From an uncultured Tidjanibacter sp. (lineage in GTDB: Bacteria > Bacteroidota > Bacteroidia > Bacteroidales > Rikenellaceae): a DNA stretch of 64,000 nucleotides. The translations under genes and the position numbers were made by a program. The stretch is taken from positions 1 through 64,000 of the forward strand of contig CALVCL010000002.1 in NCBI GenBank assembly GCA_944326085.1. The letters are read 5' to 3'. Of the stretch, positions 16,749 through 25,307 are shown piece by piece. The notes under the pieces are model-generated. The model saw nothing but the letters and a program-made list of their open reading frames with translations, made no database searches and was not told where the DNA came from. Within the stretch, counting starts at the first letter, position 1. Each line of letters begins with the position of its first letter.

Positions 16749-17994
16749 CACGAGTTTCACCAATTTTATCACTAATCATAAATACAGCACCAATTAACGG
16801 TGCCAACATTGTATTATTAAAACCATGTCCAGCCATGTACGATGCTCCAATCCATAAAATTGCGAAGAGACTCAATGCGAATGTAAATGAAGACGGGATA
16901 CGCAAAAACGTGCGTACTATTCTCCATGCAATCATCAATTGAATTAAAATCATCAAGCCTCCAAACACCCAACCAAAGCACATAATCATGTCATGAAAAT
17001 CGGCCTCGATAGATTTTTTATCATCTGAAAACAAATAATAAGCCCCTCCCATTTCAGTCAATGCTCCAGAACGGCTTTTGCCTATCAGGCACTCTATAGT
17101 ATTAAAATCCGCAATTATATTTGTTCCCTTTGCAATCAATCTTTCTCGCGGAGCCACTGCTGATTCAATCGAAAATCGTGTTTGCGTATACGCATCAAAA
17201 TTTGCGATATACTTGGTTAAAGTAAATACGCCGCCAATAATTGTTCCTCCAATAACAATACACAACACTAACTTAGTCATCCACGACATACGAATAATGT
17301 CTCGAGACTTAAACAATACAAACAATACCATTGCAGTCCAAATAATCACAGAGCCGAAAATAGATGCCCTGGAACCGATCAGCATAGTACCGCATGTTAT
17401 TATAACTGCCATCAACAACCATATTCCTTTCTTATAAAAGGCATACCACACTGAAATACAGGTAGACAATACCATATATAAACCTAATGTATTGCCATCT
17501 ATAAAAAACGCCTTCGTACCAAATCCATAATCATCGCCATACGATTTAACTCCAACCCCCAAAATATAACACAATATATTTAATACAGCGATCACAAAAG
17601 CAGCATTTATAATCAAATGCAATATCGTTACTATTGAGAAGCTATTGCGATAATAATAGAAATAAAAAAATATAGCAAAGAAATAAATAAATCTAAACAG
17701 ATAATCAAACTCATCAACCAAATCAATACGCTGTCCTACAAGTATCCATATTGGTATAGCTAATATATAAATTACCATCAACCACCGAAACAACACAGCA
17801 ATTCCACCATTATATATAGGCTTAAACAAAAAAGGTAAAGTCACAATAAAAATTCCGCCGCGACACAATAGGCTGATTGGTACACTTACAGAAAACTCTT
17901 GCAGATATCCATTTATGTTATCTACTACAACCATACCAATAAATAATATCACAGGCAATACATTTACATAAAATGTGCGGCCAAGAATTTTCAT
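16729..17994 (-). CDS. Wzy-type O-antigen/capsule polymerase
   Basis: Polytopic inner-membrane protein of 421 residues with roughly ten hydrophobic segments, including a periplasmic loop around residues 235-320 that holds the most polar sequence (RFSIESAVAPRERLIAKG). This topology, weak sequence conservation and the position next to a flippase fit Wzy, which polymerises lipid-linked repeat units. A WaaL-type ligase has a similar topology and cannot be excluded. The gene is A/T-rich compared with the flanking housekeeping genes. Confidence 0.75.
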   Translation of the reverse strand: MKILGRTFYVNVLPVILFIGMVVVDNINGYLQEFSVSVPISLLCRGGIFIVTLPFLFKPIYNGGIAVLFRWLMVIYILAIPIWILVGQRIDLVDEFDYLFRFIYFFAIFFYFYYYRNSFSIVTILHLIINAAFVIAVLNILCYILGVGVKSYGDDYGFGTKAFFIDGNTLGLYMVLSTCISVWYAFYKKGIWLLMAVIITCGTMLIGSRASIFGSVIIWTAMVLFVLFKSRDIIRMSWMTKLVLCIVIGGTIIGGVFTLTKYIANFDAYTQTRFSIESAVAPRERLIAKGTNIIADFNTIECLIGKSRSGALTEMGGAYYLFSDDKKSIEADFHDMIMCFGWVFGGLMILIQLMIAWRIVRTFLRIPSSFTFALSLFAILWIGASYMAGHGFNNTMLAPLIGAVFMISDKIGETRDGRIAL

Positions 17995-18086
17995 AATTCA
18001 AAGACTTCTAATCAATAACATATAGATTCTACATTTCGCCACCAATACAGCCATTACCATACCACCGATATTCAGACAATATGATT

Positions 18087-19574
18087 TCAACAATGCATTG
18101 CTTTTTTCCTATTTCGATACGCACTAATCTGCCTAAAAATATATATCCCCAACATCGTACAGAACAGTAATAGAAACAATAACCTCACATACAATGCGCA
18201 ATTCAAGACAAACAGGCCACCTGCGACCAACATAGAAGCCACCAATAGCCATAAAAGCTTATCTTTAAAAATATCTTTCGTAATCAAACCTTTTCTAACA
18301 TACACAGGAGTAAAGATGAGACAAGATAACAAATATGATACCAAGAACGTACATGTCAGACCAAATATCCCCCAGGAATACAACAGTTTAAATCCGACGA
18401 CAAAAGAAACAGACAAGACCACTGAATCCAACAAATAAATCCATTGCAATTCATATACAGCCACAAGTCGAGCAATAGCTTGCTTATAAATTATCAACAC
18501 ACTGTACGATACGATAATGACTGTCAGTATATACATTTCACACGTAGCATAATCATCACCGTAAAATATAGTAATAATTTGAGGGAATAACATTAAAGGA
18601 ATTGCAATCAACATACTTACATACAATGGGATCAATGTATTCAATCTATTTAACATAGCAATACTTGATGCATCCTTTTTATATTTAGCCATTATAGGGA
18701 CAAAAGGAGAACAAACTACTACTGCGAAACTAATTATTGTAGTTTGAATAACATTAATAGCTGAATAATATCCCAACTGGACAAAACCTTCCCCCCCTAA
18801 AGCTGCTACACGCGTTTCGTTATACCATTGCGCAAGAATAGTGACAAATATAGAAATCATATAAGGCAAGATATAATTAAATATAACTTTTACCTCATTG
18901 TTCAAATTCCTAAATGTAGGCACAATAGCACGTTCTTTACATATTTTTCTTATTTCATATTGTGCTAAAAAGCATACTATCACATTATAAAACACATATG
19001 CAAAGACAGCGCCTTTAAGACTAAAATATATGGTTCCCACTACAAATACAGGGGCAGCAAGCAAAATCTGCAATAAATTTATTTTAGCGACAAGTTTATA
19101 TTTACTAAACCCTCTCAAAATTCCCATTTGTCCATTATTCAATGTACTTACAAACAGGACCAATGAAGATGCTTGGATAAGGCCTTTAAGATGCTCTGCC
19201 TTTAGTAAATATATACATATTTTATCGGCCAAACAAAATACTAACAGACAAGCAATAATACCGAATATGACGCCTATTAAAATAAAAAAACCTATTAATT
19301 TTTCTAACTTTGCACTATCATTGTGATATTCTGCTATATATTTAGTTGCAGCAATAGCAAAACTCATACCGACAAAATCGGCGAATAATAACGTTGTGCT
19401 TTTAATAATGCTAAATTCTCCATATAATTCTGGCGACAATATTCGTGCTACAAATATCCAAACTAAAAAAAGCAGGATTTTTGCTATAACAGATCCTATA
19501 ACGGACCAAAAACTATTACTAAATAGTTCTATATACGGAGTATCTAATTTATTAAAATAATTCTTAAGCCTCAT
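18087..19574 (-). CDS. Wzx-type polysaccharide flippase
   Basis: Multidrug/oligosaccharidyl-lipid/polysaccharide exporter fold of about 12-14 membrane helices, 495 residues from the ATG at 19574. An upstream in-frame start would overlap the preceding acyltransferase more deeply. The N-terminal helix pair (SNSFWSVIGSVIAKILLFLVWIFVARILSPELYG is the family's opening region) is characteristic, with SPELYGEFS conserved. It flips undecaprenyl-PP-linked repeat units to the periplasm for Wzy. It overlaps the upstream acyltransferase by 11 bases, so the two are translated from one message. Confidence 0.85.
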   Translation of the reverse strand: MRLKNYFNKLDTPYIELFSNSFWSVIGSVIAKILLFLVWIFVARILSPELYGEFSIIKSTTLLFADFVGMSFAIAATKYIAEYHNDSAKLEKLIGFFILIGVIFGIIACLLVFCLADKICIYLLKAEHLKGLIQASSLVLFVSTLNNGQMGILRGFSKYKLVAKINLLQILLAAPVFVVGTIYFSLKGAVFAYVFYNVIVCFLAQYEIRKICKERAIVPTFRNLNNEVKVIFNYILPYMISIFVTILAQWYNETRVAALGGEGFVQLGYYSAINVIQTTIISFAVVVCSPFVPIMAKYKKDASSIAMLNRLNTLIPLYVSMLIAIPLMLFPQIITIFYGDDYATCEMYILTVIIVSYSVLIIYKQAIARLVAVYELQWIYLLDSVVLSVSFVVGFKLLYSWGIFGLTCTFLVSYLLSCLIFTPVYVRKGLITKDIFKDKLLWLLVASMLVAGGLFVLNCALYVRLLFLLLFCTMLGIYIFRQISAYRNRKKAMHC

Positions 19575-20148
19575 TTTTAAGAATTCTTTTACCAATTACT
19601 TTAGCTGGAGTTCCTACAGCTATTGACATCGGCGGAATATTTTTAGTAACAACAGACCCCGCACCAATAATTGAACCTTCCCCAATGACAACATTCTTAG
19701 TAATAACTGAATTCGCCCCAATCCAACAATTATCTCCAATAATTATATCTCCAACAACATGGCCAGAATCTCGTAAACTTACATTATCTCGAATATCATG
19801 ATCTGCAGCGACAATCATACAATTACCACCTATCATAGTATTCTTTCCAATAACAATTTTGGCATTAGTAGAGGCTATAATTATACTATAATAAGACACC
19901 CAGGCCCTATCGTTTAGTTCCAAATGCGAATTACGAGACATCCATATCTTTACTCCTTTATGTAAAACGACATTACGCCCCATCCACAAACAACACAACC
20001 ATTCACTAATACTAACCCCCCTATGCACACGTAACCCTTTCCCTCCATGCATTCCTCTTATTTTCAAAGACAATAGAAAGAGATACGAATAAATCAAGGC
20101 TAAAGACCTTGAAATAACAAGGAATATTATAGATAAATATTTATTCAT
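19564..20148 (-). CDS. Hexapeptide-repeat acyltransferase
   Basis: Predicted O-acetyltransferase of 194 residues. Hexapeptide steps run from about residue 75 to 175, with the catalytic-type His in IVAADHDIRDN and the usual end SIAVGTPAKVIGKRIL. The N-terminal 30 residues are hydrophobic and basic. It overlaps the next gene upstream by 8 bases and the flippase gene downstream by 11. Low GC and A/T-rich codons group it with the acquired-looking core of the cluster. The exact acyl group and sugar are not knowable here. Confidence 0.82.
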   Translation of the reverse strand: MNKYLSIIFLVISRSLALIYSYLFLLSLKIRGMHGGKGLRVHRGVSISEWLCCLWMGRNVVLHKGVKIWMSRNSHLELNDRAWVSYYSIIIASTNAKIVIGKNTMIGGNCMIVAADHDIRDNVSLRDSGHVVGDIIIGDNCWIGANSVITKNVVIGEGSIIGAGSVVTKNIPPMSIAVGTPAKVIGKRILKNEA

Positions 20149-20704
20149 TTTGTTTTTTTTGCATCTGCTTATAAACCTCTATCCTCGTCGTTTTAGTGCA
20201 TTCTATAGTAATTTGTGTTCCTTTATCAAGAGCCTCCTTGTAATCATTAGATACATTATACAAAACTCCCTTCTCTCTACATTTTGCTATGTATTCATCT
20301 ACAGAACATATGTACCTAGCAGGATTTCCTGCTACGACAGAATTCGACGGAATATCTTTAGTCACAATTGACGATGCTCCAACAATTACATTATCTCCAA
20401 TCTGTACTCCCGGCATTACAACACTGTAAGCTCCTAAAAACACATTATTTCCAATTACTGTTTTTTGAGCTCGTAACTGTGAATTATTGGTAAAAATTAA
20501 AGGACTTGCGTCATGAGTTAAGATCTTGGATCCAGTTGCTCCTATAAAATTATCACCAATTTCTATCAATTCTGGGAAGACTGCATCAATTCCTGTTTGC
20601 GATCTAAAATTTCGTCCATGCTTTATATTCACAAAAAATCCAGGATGTAAATACCTATTATAATAATATTGCCACCTATTTATAAATGATTTTATCACTT
20701 TCAT
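20141..20704 (-). CDS. Hexapeptide-repeat acyltransferase with C-terminal extension
   Basis: 187 residues. Hexapeptide repeats (IGDNFIGATG, VIGNNVFLGAYSVVMPGVQIGDNVIVGASSIVTKD) occupy residues 45-130, with His64 in LTHDASP as a candidate base and the motif NSVVAGNPARYI. Unlike its neighbours it has a C-terminal extension of about 50 residues after the helix, lysine-rich and predicted helical (YIAKCREKG... to KQMQKKQNE). It probably acetylates a sugar or an aminosugar of the repeat unit. It is one of four acyltransferase genes in the cluster. Confidence 0.8.
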   Translation of the reverse strand: MKVIKSFINRWQYYYNRYLHPGFFVNIKHGRNFRSQTGIDAVFPELIEIGDNFIGATGSKILTHDASPLIFTNNSQLRAQKTVIGNNVFLGAYSVVMPGVQIGDNVIVGASSIVTKDIPSNSVVAGNPARYICSVDEYIAKCREKGVLYNVSNDYKEALDKGTQITIECTKTTRIEVYKQMQKKQNE

Positions 20705-20713
20705 TTTATATAA

Positions 20714-21268
20714 TTATCTTATTCGAATCAATTTAGCCGGATTACCACCAATAATACTATACTCATCGAAATCTTTTGTCACAACCGCTCCTGCCCCTAC
20801 AATCGTACCTTTCTTAATGGTTCTTCCAGGCAATAATATAACACGCAAACCTATCCAGCAATCATCTTCTATAATAGTCTGCTTTCTATGCACAACTCGT
20901 TGATCATTCATTGGAATGTCCTTTCTGTCAAACGTATGATTAGCAGCAAAAATATGAGTTTGCCTACCTAACATAACATGAGCTCCTATGATAATATCAT
21001 GAGGCATATCAACGTTGGCACCAATGCCACTATAATCCCCAATTTGTACAAGAGAGCCATCTCCAAATTTGACTTTTCTATTAAATGTAGTTAATTTTCC
21101 ACATTTATAAAAAATCCTTTTCACACAAAAAATTCTTATGCGATTTCCTACTTTACCAATAACTGGCATATATGAATCTGGCAGGTAAGTAGCAAACATA
21201 TAATATAAAAAAAGGGAAAGATAATACTGTATCCCTTTTTTCCTATGCAATTCTGTATCTGAATTCAT
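20714..21268 (-). CDS. WbbJ/WcaF-type O-acetyltransferase
   Basis: 184 residues with the LbH-MAT-like layout of O-antigen and colanic-acid acetyltransferases. The catalytic His is in IFAANHTFDR (about residue 112), followed by the HRKQTIIEDDCWIGLRVILLPGRTIKKGTIVGAGAVVTKDF repeat array and NPAKLIRIR at the end. The N-terminal segment YYLSLFLYYMFATYLP may associate with the membrane. It lies between wecC and the other acyltransferases, all transcribed leftward with gaps under 40 bases. Confidence 0.85.
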   Translation of the reverse strand: MNSDTELHRKKGIQYYLSLFLYYMFATYLPDSYMPVIGKVGNRIRIFCVKRIFYKCGKLTTFNRKVKFGDGSLVQIGDYSGIGANVDMPHDIIIGAHVMLGRQTHIFAANHTFDRKDIPMNDQRVVHRKQTIIEDDCWIGLRVILLPGRTIKKGTIVGAGAVVTKDFDEYSIIGGNPAKLIRIR

Positions 21269-21305
21269 AAACTATCAATTTATAATCTTCCCATTACCTC
21301 ACAAT

Positions 21306-22511
21306 CTATTTTTTGTATATTCCGCAGAAGTCCAATATTACCTTCTTATCATTGTAAGGCAATGTTTTGAACGGGTCATGAGCGACAAGGAATACTATTA
21401 TGTCAGCCTGTTCGTATGCCTTACGGTAATCGGTAAGTTTAAACACGTGGTGGTCAGGGATATTCGGTTCCACCACCAGTATATTGGCATTGTTGCAACC
21501 CTGCATAACCTTTGTTACAATATATTTGGCTGGGCTTTCTCGCAAATCGTCTATATTCGGTTTGAATGCAAGGCCCATCATGGCGACCACAGGTTTGCGA
21601 TGATGTTCCAACTCGAACTGGAGCATGGCGTTCTTAACCTTCTCTACGCACCAGAACGATTTATAATTATTGATTTCGCGCGAAGTAGAAATCAGTTTCG
21701 ACTCTGCAGGGAAATCTGCGGTAATGAAATACGGGTCAACGGCAATACAATGTCCGCCTACGCCACATCCGGGCTGAAGGATATTTACACGAGGATGCTT
21801 GTTAGCAAGATTAATAAGCTCCCATACATTTATGCCGGCCTTGTCGCAGATAATTGACAGTTCGTTGGCAAATGCGATCTGCACATCACGGCTGGAGTTT
21901 TCGGTAAGTTTACACATTTCCGCCGTACGTGCATTTGTTCTATGCAATGTTCCCTGTACGAACTGGGAATAGAATTCGATTGCCTTTTCAGTTGACTCCG
22001 GATTGATACCGCCTATAACCCTGTCATTGTGAACAAGTTCGTATATCACATTACCCGGCAGGACGCGTTCAGGGCAATATGCTATATAAATTTTATCCTT
22101 CAATTCCGGGCGTTCGGCATAAATAATTTCAGCCATAGCCTCTGTTGTACCGACGGGGGATGTGGATTCAATCACAAAGAGGTCCTTTTCCTTAAGGAAT
22201 GGGATTACGGCTCTGGTAGCAGCCTCTACATATGACACATCCGGTTCATGGTTTCCCTTGAATGGAGTTGGCACTACCATAAAATAGGCATCACTTTCTT
22301 CAGGAGTAGTCGAAGCATGTAACATACCATTAGCAACCACTTCTCGAAGGAGTTCGCCCATACCGGGTTCGATAATATGCAATTCACCTGCGTTTGTTTT
22401 TTGCACTACTTGTTCATTGATATCGACACCGATAATTTTTACTCCGTGTTTTGCTGCGATAATAGATGTAGGCAATCCTATATAGCCCAATCCCATGAAA
22501 CATGCTTTCAT
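21306..22511 (-). CDS. wecC: UDP-N-acetyl-D-mannosamine dehydrogenase
   Basis: Oxidises UDP-ManNAc twice to UDP-ManNAcA with NAD. The 401-residue protein begins with the Rossmann motif GLGYIGLP (residues 7-14), has VPTPFKGNHEPD and IESTSPVGTTE in the first domain, and the catalytic-cysteine region LQPGCGVGGHCIAVDPYF near residue 250. The third domain contains GLAFKPNIDDLRESPA. The HCIAVDP form and absence of UDP-glucose-specific features favour ManNAc or a related HexNAc as substrate, consistent with wecB in the same cluster. Confidence 0.93.
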   Translation of the reverse strand: MKACFMGLGYIGLPTSIIAAKHGVKIIGVDINEQVVQKTNAGELHIIEPGMGELLREVVANGMLHASTTPEESDAYFMVVPTPFKGNHEPDVSYVEAATRAVIPFLKEKDLFVIESTSPVGTTEAMAEIIYAERPELKDKIYIAYCPERVLPGNVIYELVHNDRVIGGINPESTEKAIEFYSQFVQGTLHRTNARTAEMCKLTENSSRDVQIAFANELSIICDKAGINVWELINLANKHPRVNILQPGCGVGGHCIAVDPYFITADFPAESKLISTSREINNYKSFWCVEKVKNAMLQFELEHHRKPVVAMMGLAFKPNIDDLRESPAKYIVTKVMQGCNNANILVVEPNIPDHHVFKLTDYRKAYEQADIIVFLVAHDPFKTLPYNDKKVILDFCGIYKK

Positions 22512-22578
22512 AACAATATCTATTTATATTTCAACTTTATAAAAATCATTTGTATATACTGCCGTATTCTGACTTCGG

Positions 22579-23745
22579 CTACATTCTATCCATCATTTTC
22601 TGCATCCACAGGAAGACACCAGTTCTTGTCAGATGAGTACGTCTGGCTATCACACGGATACGATTTATGAAACGCGTATTGTGCTTAATGTTCCACTCGA
22701 CAAAGTTATACAATCCGAATGTAATTAAGACTCCCAATATCAAGACGATATATAGTTGTGCATCTATACTGCACCCGCACCTGTAGGCAATCCACCAGCA
22801 GACCACCACAAGAAAATTAAGAGACAATACAGCGATGGTTGTAGCCACATGCGAGAAACCGAGTTTAATGAACATGTGGTGCAGATGCGTTTTATCGGGA
22901 TGGAACGGAGAAACGTGTTTGACGATACGAGTTGTCATTACACGCAGTGTGTCAAATACCGGTACTGCCAGTACAGCCAAAGTAAACGGCACCAGTCCTA
23001 CATTTCCGTCGGCATAAATGCTGCACATTGACTCTTCGTGCAATATTCGCAAGACGAATACCGATATGATTACGCCCATTACAAGTGTACCTCCATCGCC
23101 GATAAACATTTTAGACTTTTGTCCGAATACGTTATGGAAGAAGAACGGTATCAACGAGCCTGCCGACACGATTGCCAGAGTAAGCATTGCCTTGTCACCG
23201 GCCAATGCGAACATAACACCGAACAATATGTTTGCCATCACGCAATATCCCGAAGACAAGCCATCCACGCCATCTATAAGGTTTATTGCATTAATAATGC
23301 CGACGGCAGCGAATATTGTCAAAGGCACCGCTACGATTGCCGGGACTGAATACACGCCCCAGAGTCCATGGAAATTATTGAGGCTGTAGCCGCCAACAAA
23401 TATTAGCAAAAGGACCGTTGCAATCTCTACCATGAACCTGAACGCAGGCGATAAATTAATAATATCATCCAATGTTCCGGTATACAGCATCACCAGCATT
23501 GCCACAATCACCACGAACAATTCGCCGCAGTTAAAATATATGCTTGCGCAACCTAATCCGACCACAGTACCAAAGAACACAGCAATTCCGCCCAATACCG
23601 GAACAGGAGTCAACTGTAATTTACGGGCGTCCGGTTTATCGACGATATTCTTATCAAGCGCAATCGAGACGAGTCTCGGATGTATCCAGCAGACGCTCAA
23701 TACGGCGATCAGAAATGGTATAAGATACGACAACATACGTAGCAA
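22579..23745 (-). CDS. wecA: WecA/TagO-type undecaprenyl-phosphate GlcNAc-1-phosphate transferase
   Basis: First, membrane-bound step: transfers GlcNAc-1-P (or a related sugar phosphate) from the UDP-sugar to undecaprenyl phosphate. The 388-residue protein has about 11 membrane helices and the MraY/WecA cytoplasmic motifs DKPDARKLQ near residue 37, the DDIINL pair of aspartates, NLIDGVDGLSSG, FIGDGGTLVMG, and the sugar-recognition loop HPDKTHLHHMF near residue 280. It is promoter-proximal, with a leader of about 200 bases upstream. Gene position and partner genes make it the initiator of this glycan. Confidence 0.92.
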   Translation of the reverse strand: MLRMLSYLIPFLIAVLSVCWIHPRLVSIALDKNIVDKPDARKLQLTPVPVLGGIAVFFGTVVGLGCASIYFNCGELFVVIVAMLVMLYTGTLDDIINLSPAFRFMVEIATVLLLIFVGGYSLNNFHGLWGVYSVPAIVAVPLTIFAAVGIINAINLIDGVDGLSSGYCVMANILFGVMFALAGDKAMLTLAIVSAGSLIPFFFHNVFGQKSKMFIGDGGTLVMGVIISVFVLRILHEESMCSIYADGNVGLVPFTLAVLAVPVFDTLRVMTTRIVKHVSPFHPDKTHLHHMFIKLGFSHVATTIAVLSLNFLVVVCWWIAYRCGCSIDAQLYIVLILGVLITFGLYNFVEWNIKHNTRFINRIRVIARRTHLTRTGVFLWMQKMMDRM

Positions 23746-24052
23746 CCTTATATTAAACTAAATTCTTTCATCAATCAGTCAAGCAGTTAGGCTATCAGCA
23801 CACCCATTTCATTTCTATTGGGCAATCGGACAACTTTTAGTTACTAAAGTACCAATTAAAATTCGTAATACGCACATATTATTAAATAAATATGTTGATT
23901 TCATTGATACTCATCGTCCCCGACAGTCCATATTTATGCCTGACAAGCAACACGGCAAATATAAAAAAAAACAGACCAATATCAACGGAGCATACAATCT
24001 CTGTCCCATGCACATCACTAATTGTATACAAGTCCATGCATAAAAACAACAA
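23746..24052 (-). promoter_or_regulatory. Promoter and long leader of the polysaccharide operon
   Basis: No convincing gene lies in this 307-base gap. On the reverse strand TATATTTG at 23963-23956 is an exact -7 box, so the transcript would start near 23949 and carry about 200 untranslated bases before wecA. No inverted repeats of an invertible promoter and no UpxY-type antiterminator gene are seen here. Confidence 0.5.
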
Positions 24053-24084
24053 AAGGTTTACGACATTTTCATGTCGCAAACCTT
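24053..24084 (-). terminator. Terminator after trmB
   Basis: AAGGTTTACGACA at 24053-24065 pairs with TGTCGCAAACCTT at 24072-24084. On the reverse strand it is followed by TTTTGTTGTTTTT, a typical intrinsic terminator. Confidence 0.85.
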
Positions 24085-24106
24085 AATATAGATATAATGC
24101 GTCCTT

Positions 24107-24841
24107 CTACTCGCCCAGACGGCCGGCATCAAGATTGTCTTCCTCATCGAAGTCAGGGGCCTCAAACGACGTCTTGCCGCCAAGCGTAAAACGAAGATAG
24201 GTTATCGGAAGACCCTGTCCAAGAAATTTCGTTTCATACGCCGTCTTTATCGACAACTCCTCATCGGCCATACCCGTACCGTAAATATCTCCGCTGCAAA
24301 CCAGCATCGGCAATCCGTTATGCTCTATGACTGCCTTGGTGTACTCGTGCAGATGACGCGAATCGGTCTTCAGGTGGATTATGCCGTCCGACTTGAGGAA
24401 ACGCGCATAACATCCCAGAAAACCGGGGGCGGTAAGCCTCTTGCGGGCACGCTGCTTCTTCAGCTGCGGGTCCGGGAAAGTTATCCATATCTCGTCGACC
24501 TCGCCCGGGGCGAAGAACGAATTGATAAACTCTATGCGGGTACGCAGAAAGGCCGCATTGTCTATTTTGTTTTCGGTTGCGGTCTTTGCGCCGCGCCACA
24601 TGCGCGCGCCCTTGATGTCGATGCCGATATAGTTCACGGCAGCATTGCGCGTTGCCAATGCCACGGTATATTCGCCGCGTCCGCAGCCAAGTTCGAGAAC
24701 TATCGGATTGCCGTTACCGAAGAACTCGTGCCAATGACCCTTCAACTTGTAATCCTTCCCGAATATTTCATCGAATTCGGGCTGCACCATATTGCGGAAT
24801 GTCAGGTTTTCCTGAAACCTGCGGTATTTATCTTTCCCCAT
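24107..24841 (-). CDS. trmB: tRNA (guanine-N7)-methyltransferase
   Basis: Methylates G46 of tRNA at N7 with S-adenosylmethionine. The 244-residue protein has the SAM-binding motif VLELGCGRGEYTV near residue 50, YIGIDIKGARMWRG, IWITFPDPQLKKQRARKRLT (the PDPW-like motif, here PDPQ, then KxRHxKRR-like basics) and HLKTDS further on. The start overlaps gldH by 14 bases, so it is translated from the ricT-gldH-trmB message. It ends before a good terminator. Confidence 0.93.
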   Translation of the reverse strand: MGKDKYRRFQENLTFRNMVQPEFDEIFGKDYKLKGHWHEFFGNGNPIVLELGCGRGEYTVALATRNAAVNYIGIDIKGARMWRGAKTATENKIDNAAFLRTRIEFINSFFAPGEVDEIWITFPDPQLKKQRARKRLTAPGFLGCYARFLKSDGIIHLKTDSRHLHEYTKAVIEHNGLPMLVCSGDIYGTGMADEELSIKTAYETKFLGQGLPITYLRFTLGGKTSFEAPDFDEEDNLDAGRLGE

Positions 24842-25289
24842 TATCCGTATTAGTTATTTCTATTCCAACTGCCCTCATGCCGTATAGCTCGGCATTTTCG
24901 CATGGCGTCATTTCAAATATGTATTGTCCCGTACGATTCAACACGGCATCAGCCCTGAATATTCTATTCCACACCCGTCTGTCATCCGACACATCCGCAG
25001 GTATGAGCCTTAAGGTGTCTGCAAACCGAAGCGAATCAGGCGACACAACAGCAACCTCAACAGCCGTTCCGACGCACTGTTCTAGGCCATCGCCCACCAC
25101 AAAAAGCGACAATACACGCAATGAAACCGTATCGCAATTATCATACAGCACTTTCGCGGTCTCGCCGGCCTTCCAACCGGCCGGATTAACAGCCGTTTCC
25201 ATGCTGACCGTGCCGTCCGCCACTCCAGAACATCCTGTAGCCACGGCCGCCCACACACACATTGCCACACACTGCACAATACCGTTCAT
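24828..25289 (-). CDS. gldH: GldH-family lipoprotein
   Basis: Outer-membrane-directed lipoprotein of 153 residues. The signal peptide ends in the lipobox VATGC with Cys20, and the mature part carries the family pattern around VSPDSLRFADTLRLIP and QYIFEMTP(CENAEL). GldH is required for gliding in Flavobacterium, but it is conserved in non-gliding Bacteroidales, where its job is unclear. It lies between ricT and trmB, 18 bases after ricT, the usual Bacteroidales neighbourhood. Assigned by recall of family pattern. Confidence 0.8.
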   Translation of the reverse strand: MNGIVQCVAMCVWAAVATGCSGVADGTVSMETAVNPAGWKAGETAKVLYDNCDTVSLRVLSLFVVGDGLEQCVGTAVEVAVVSPDSLRFADTLRLIPADVSDDRRVWNRIFRADAVLNRTGQYIFEMTPCENAELYGMRAVGIEITNTDNGER

Positions 25290-25307
25290 ATGCTTTCAGG
25301 CTTGGCG

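Noticed and set aside
12108..24000. Phase-variable capsule promoter
   Set aside because: No paired inverted repeats of an invertible promoter or UpxY/UpxZ genes were seen near the operon start.
23882..24079. Reverse-strand 65-residue frame with a hydrophobic segment
   Set aside because: It begins inside the trmB terminator stem and overlaps the wec promoter box; no start context or conserved pattern supports it.
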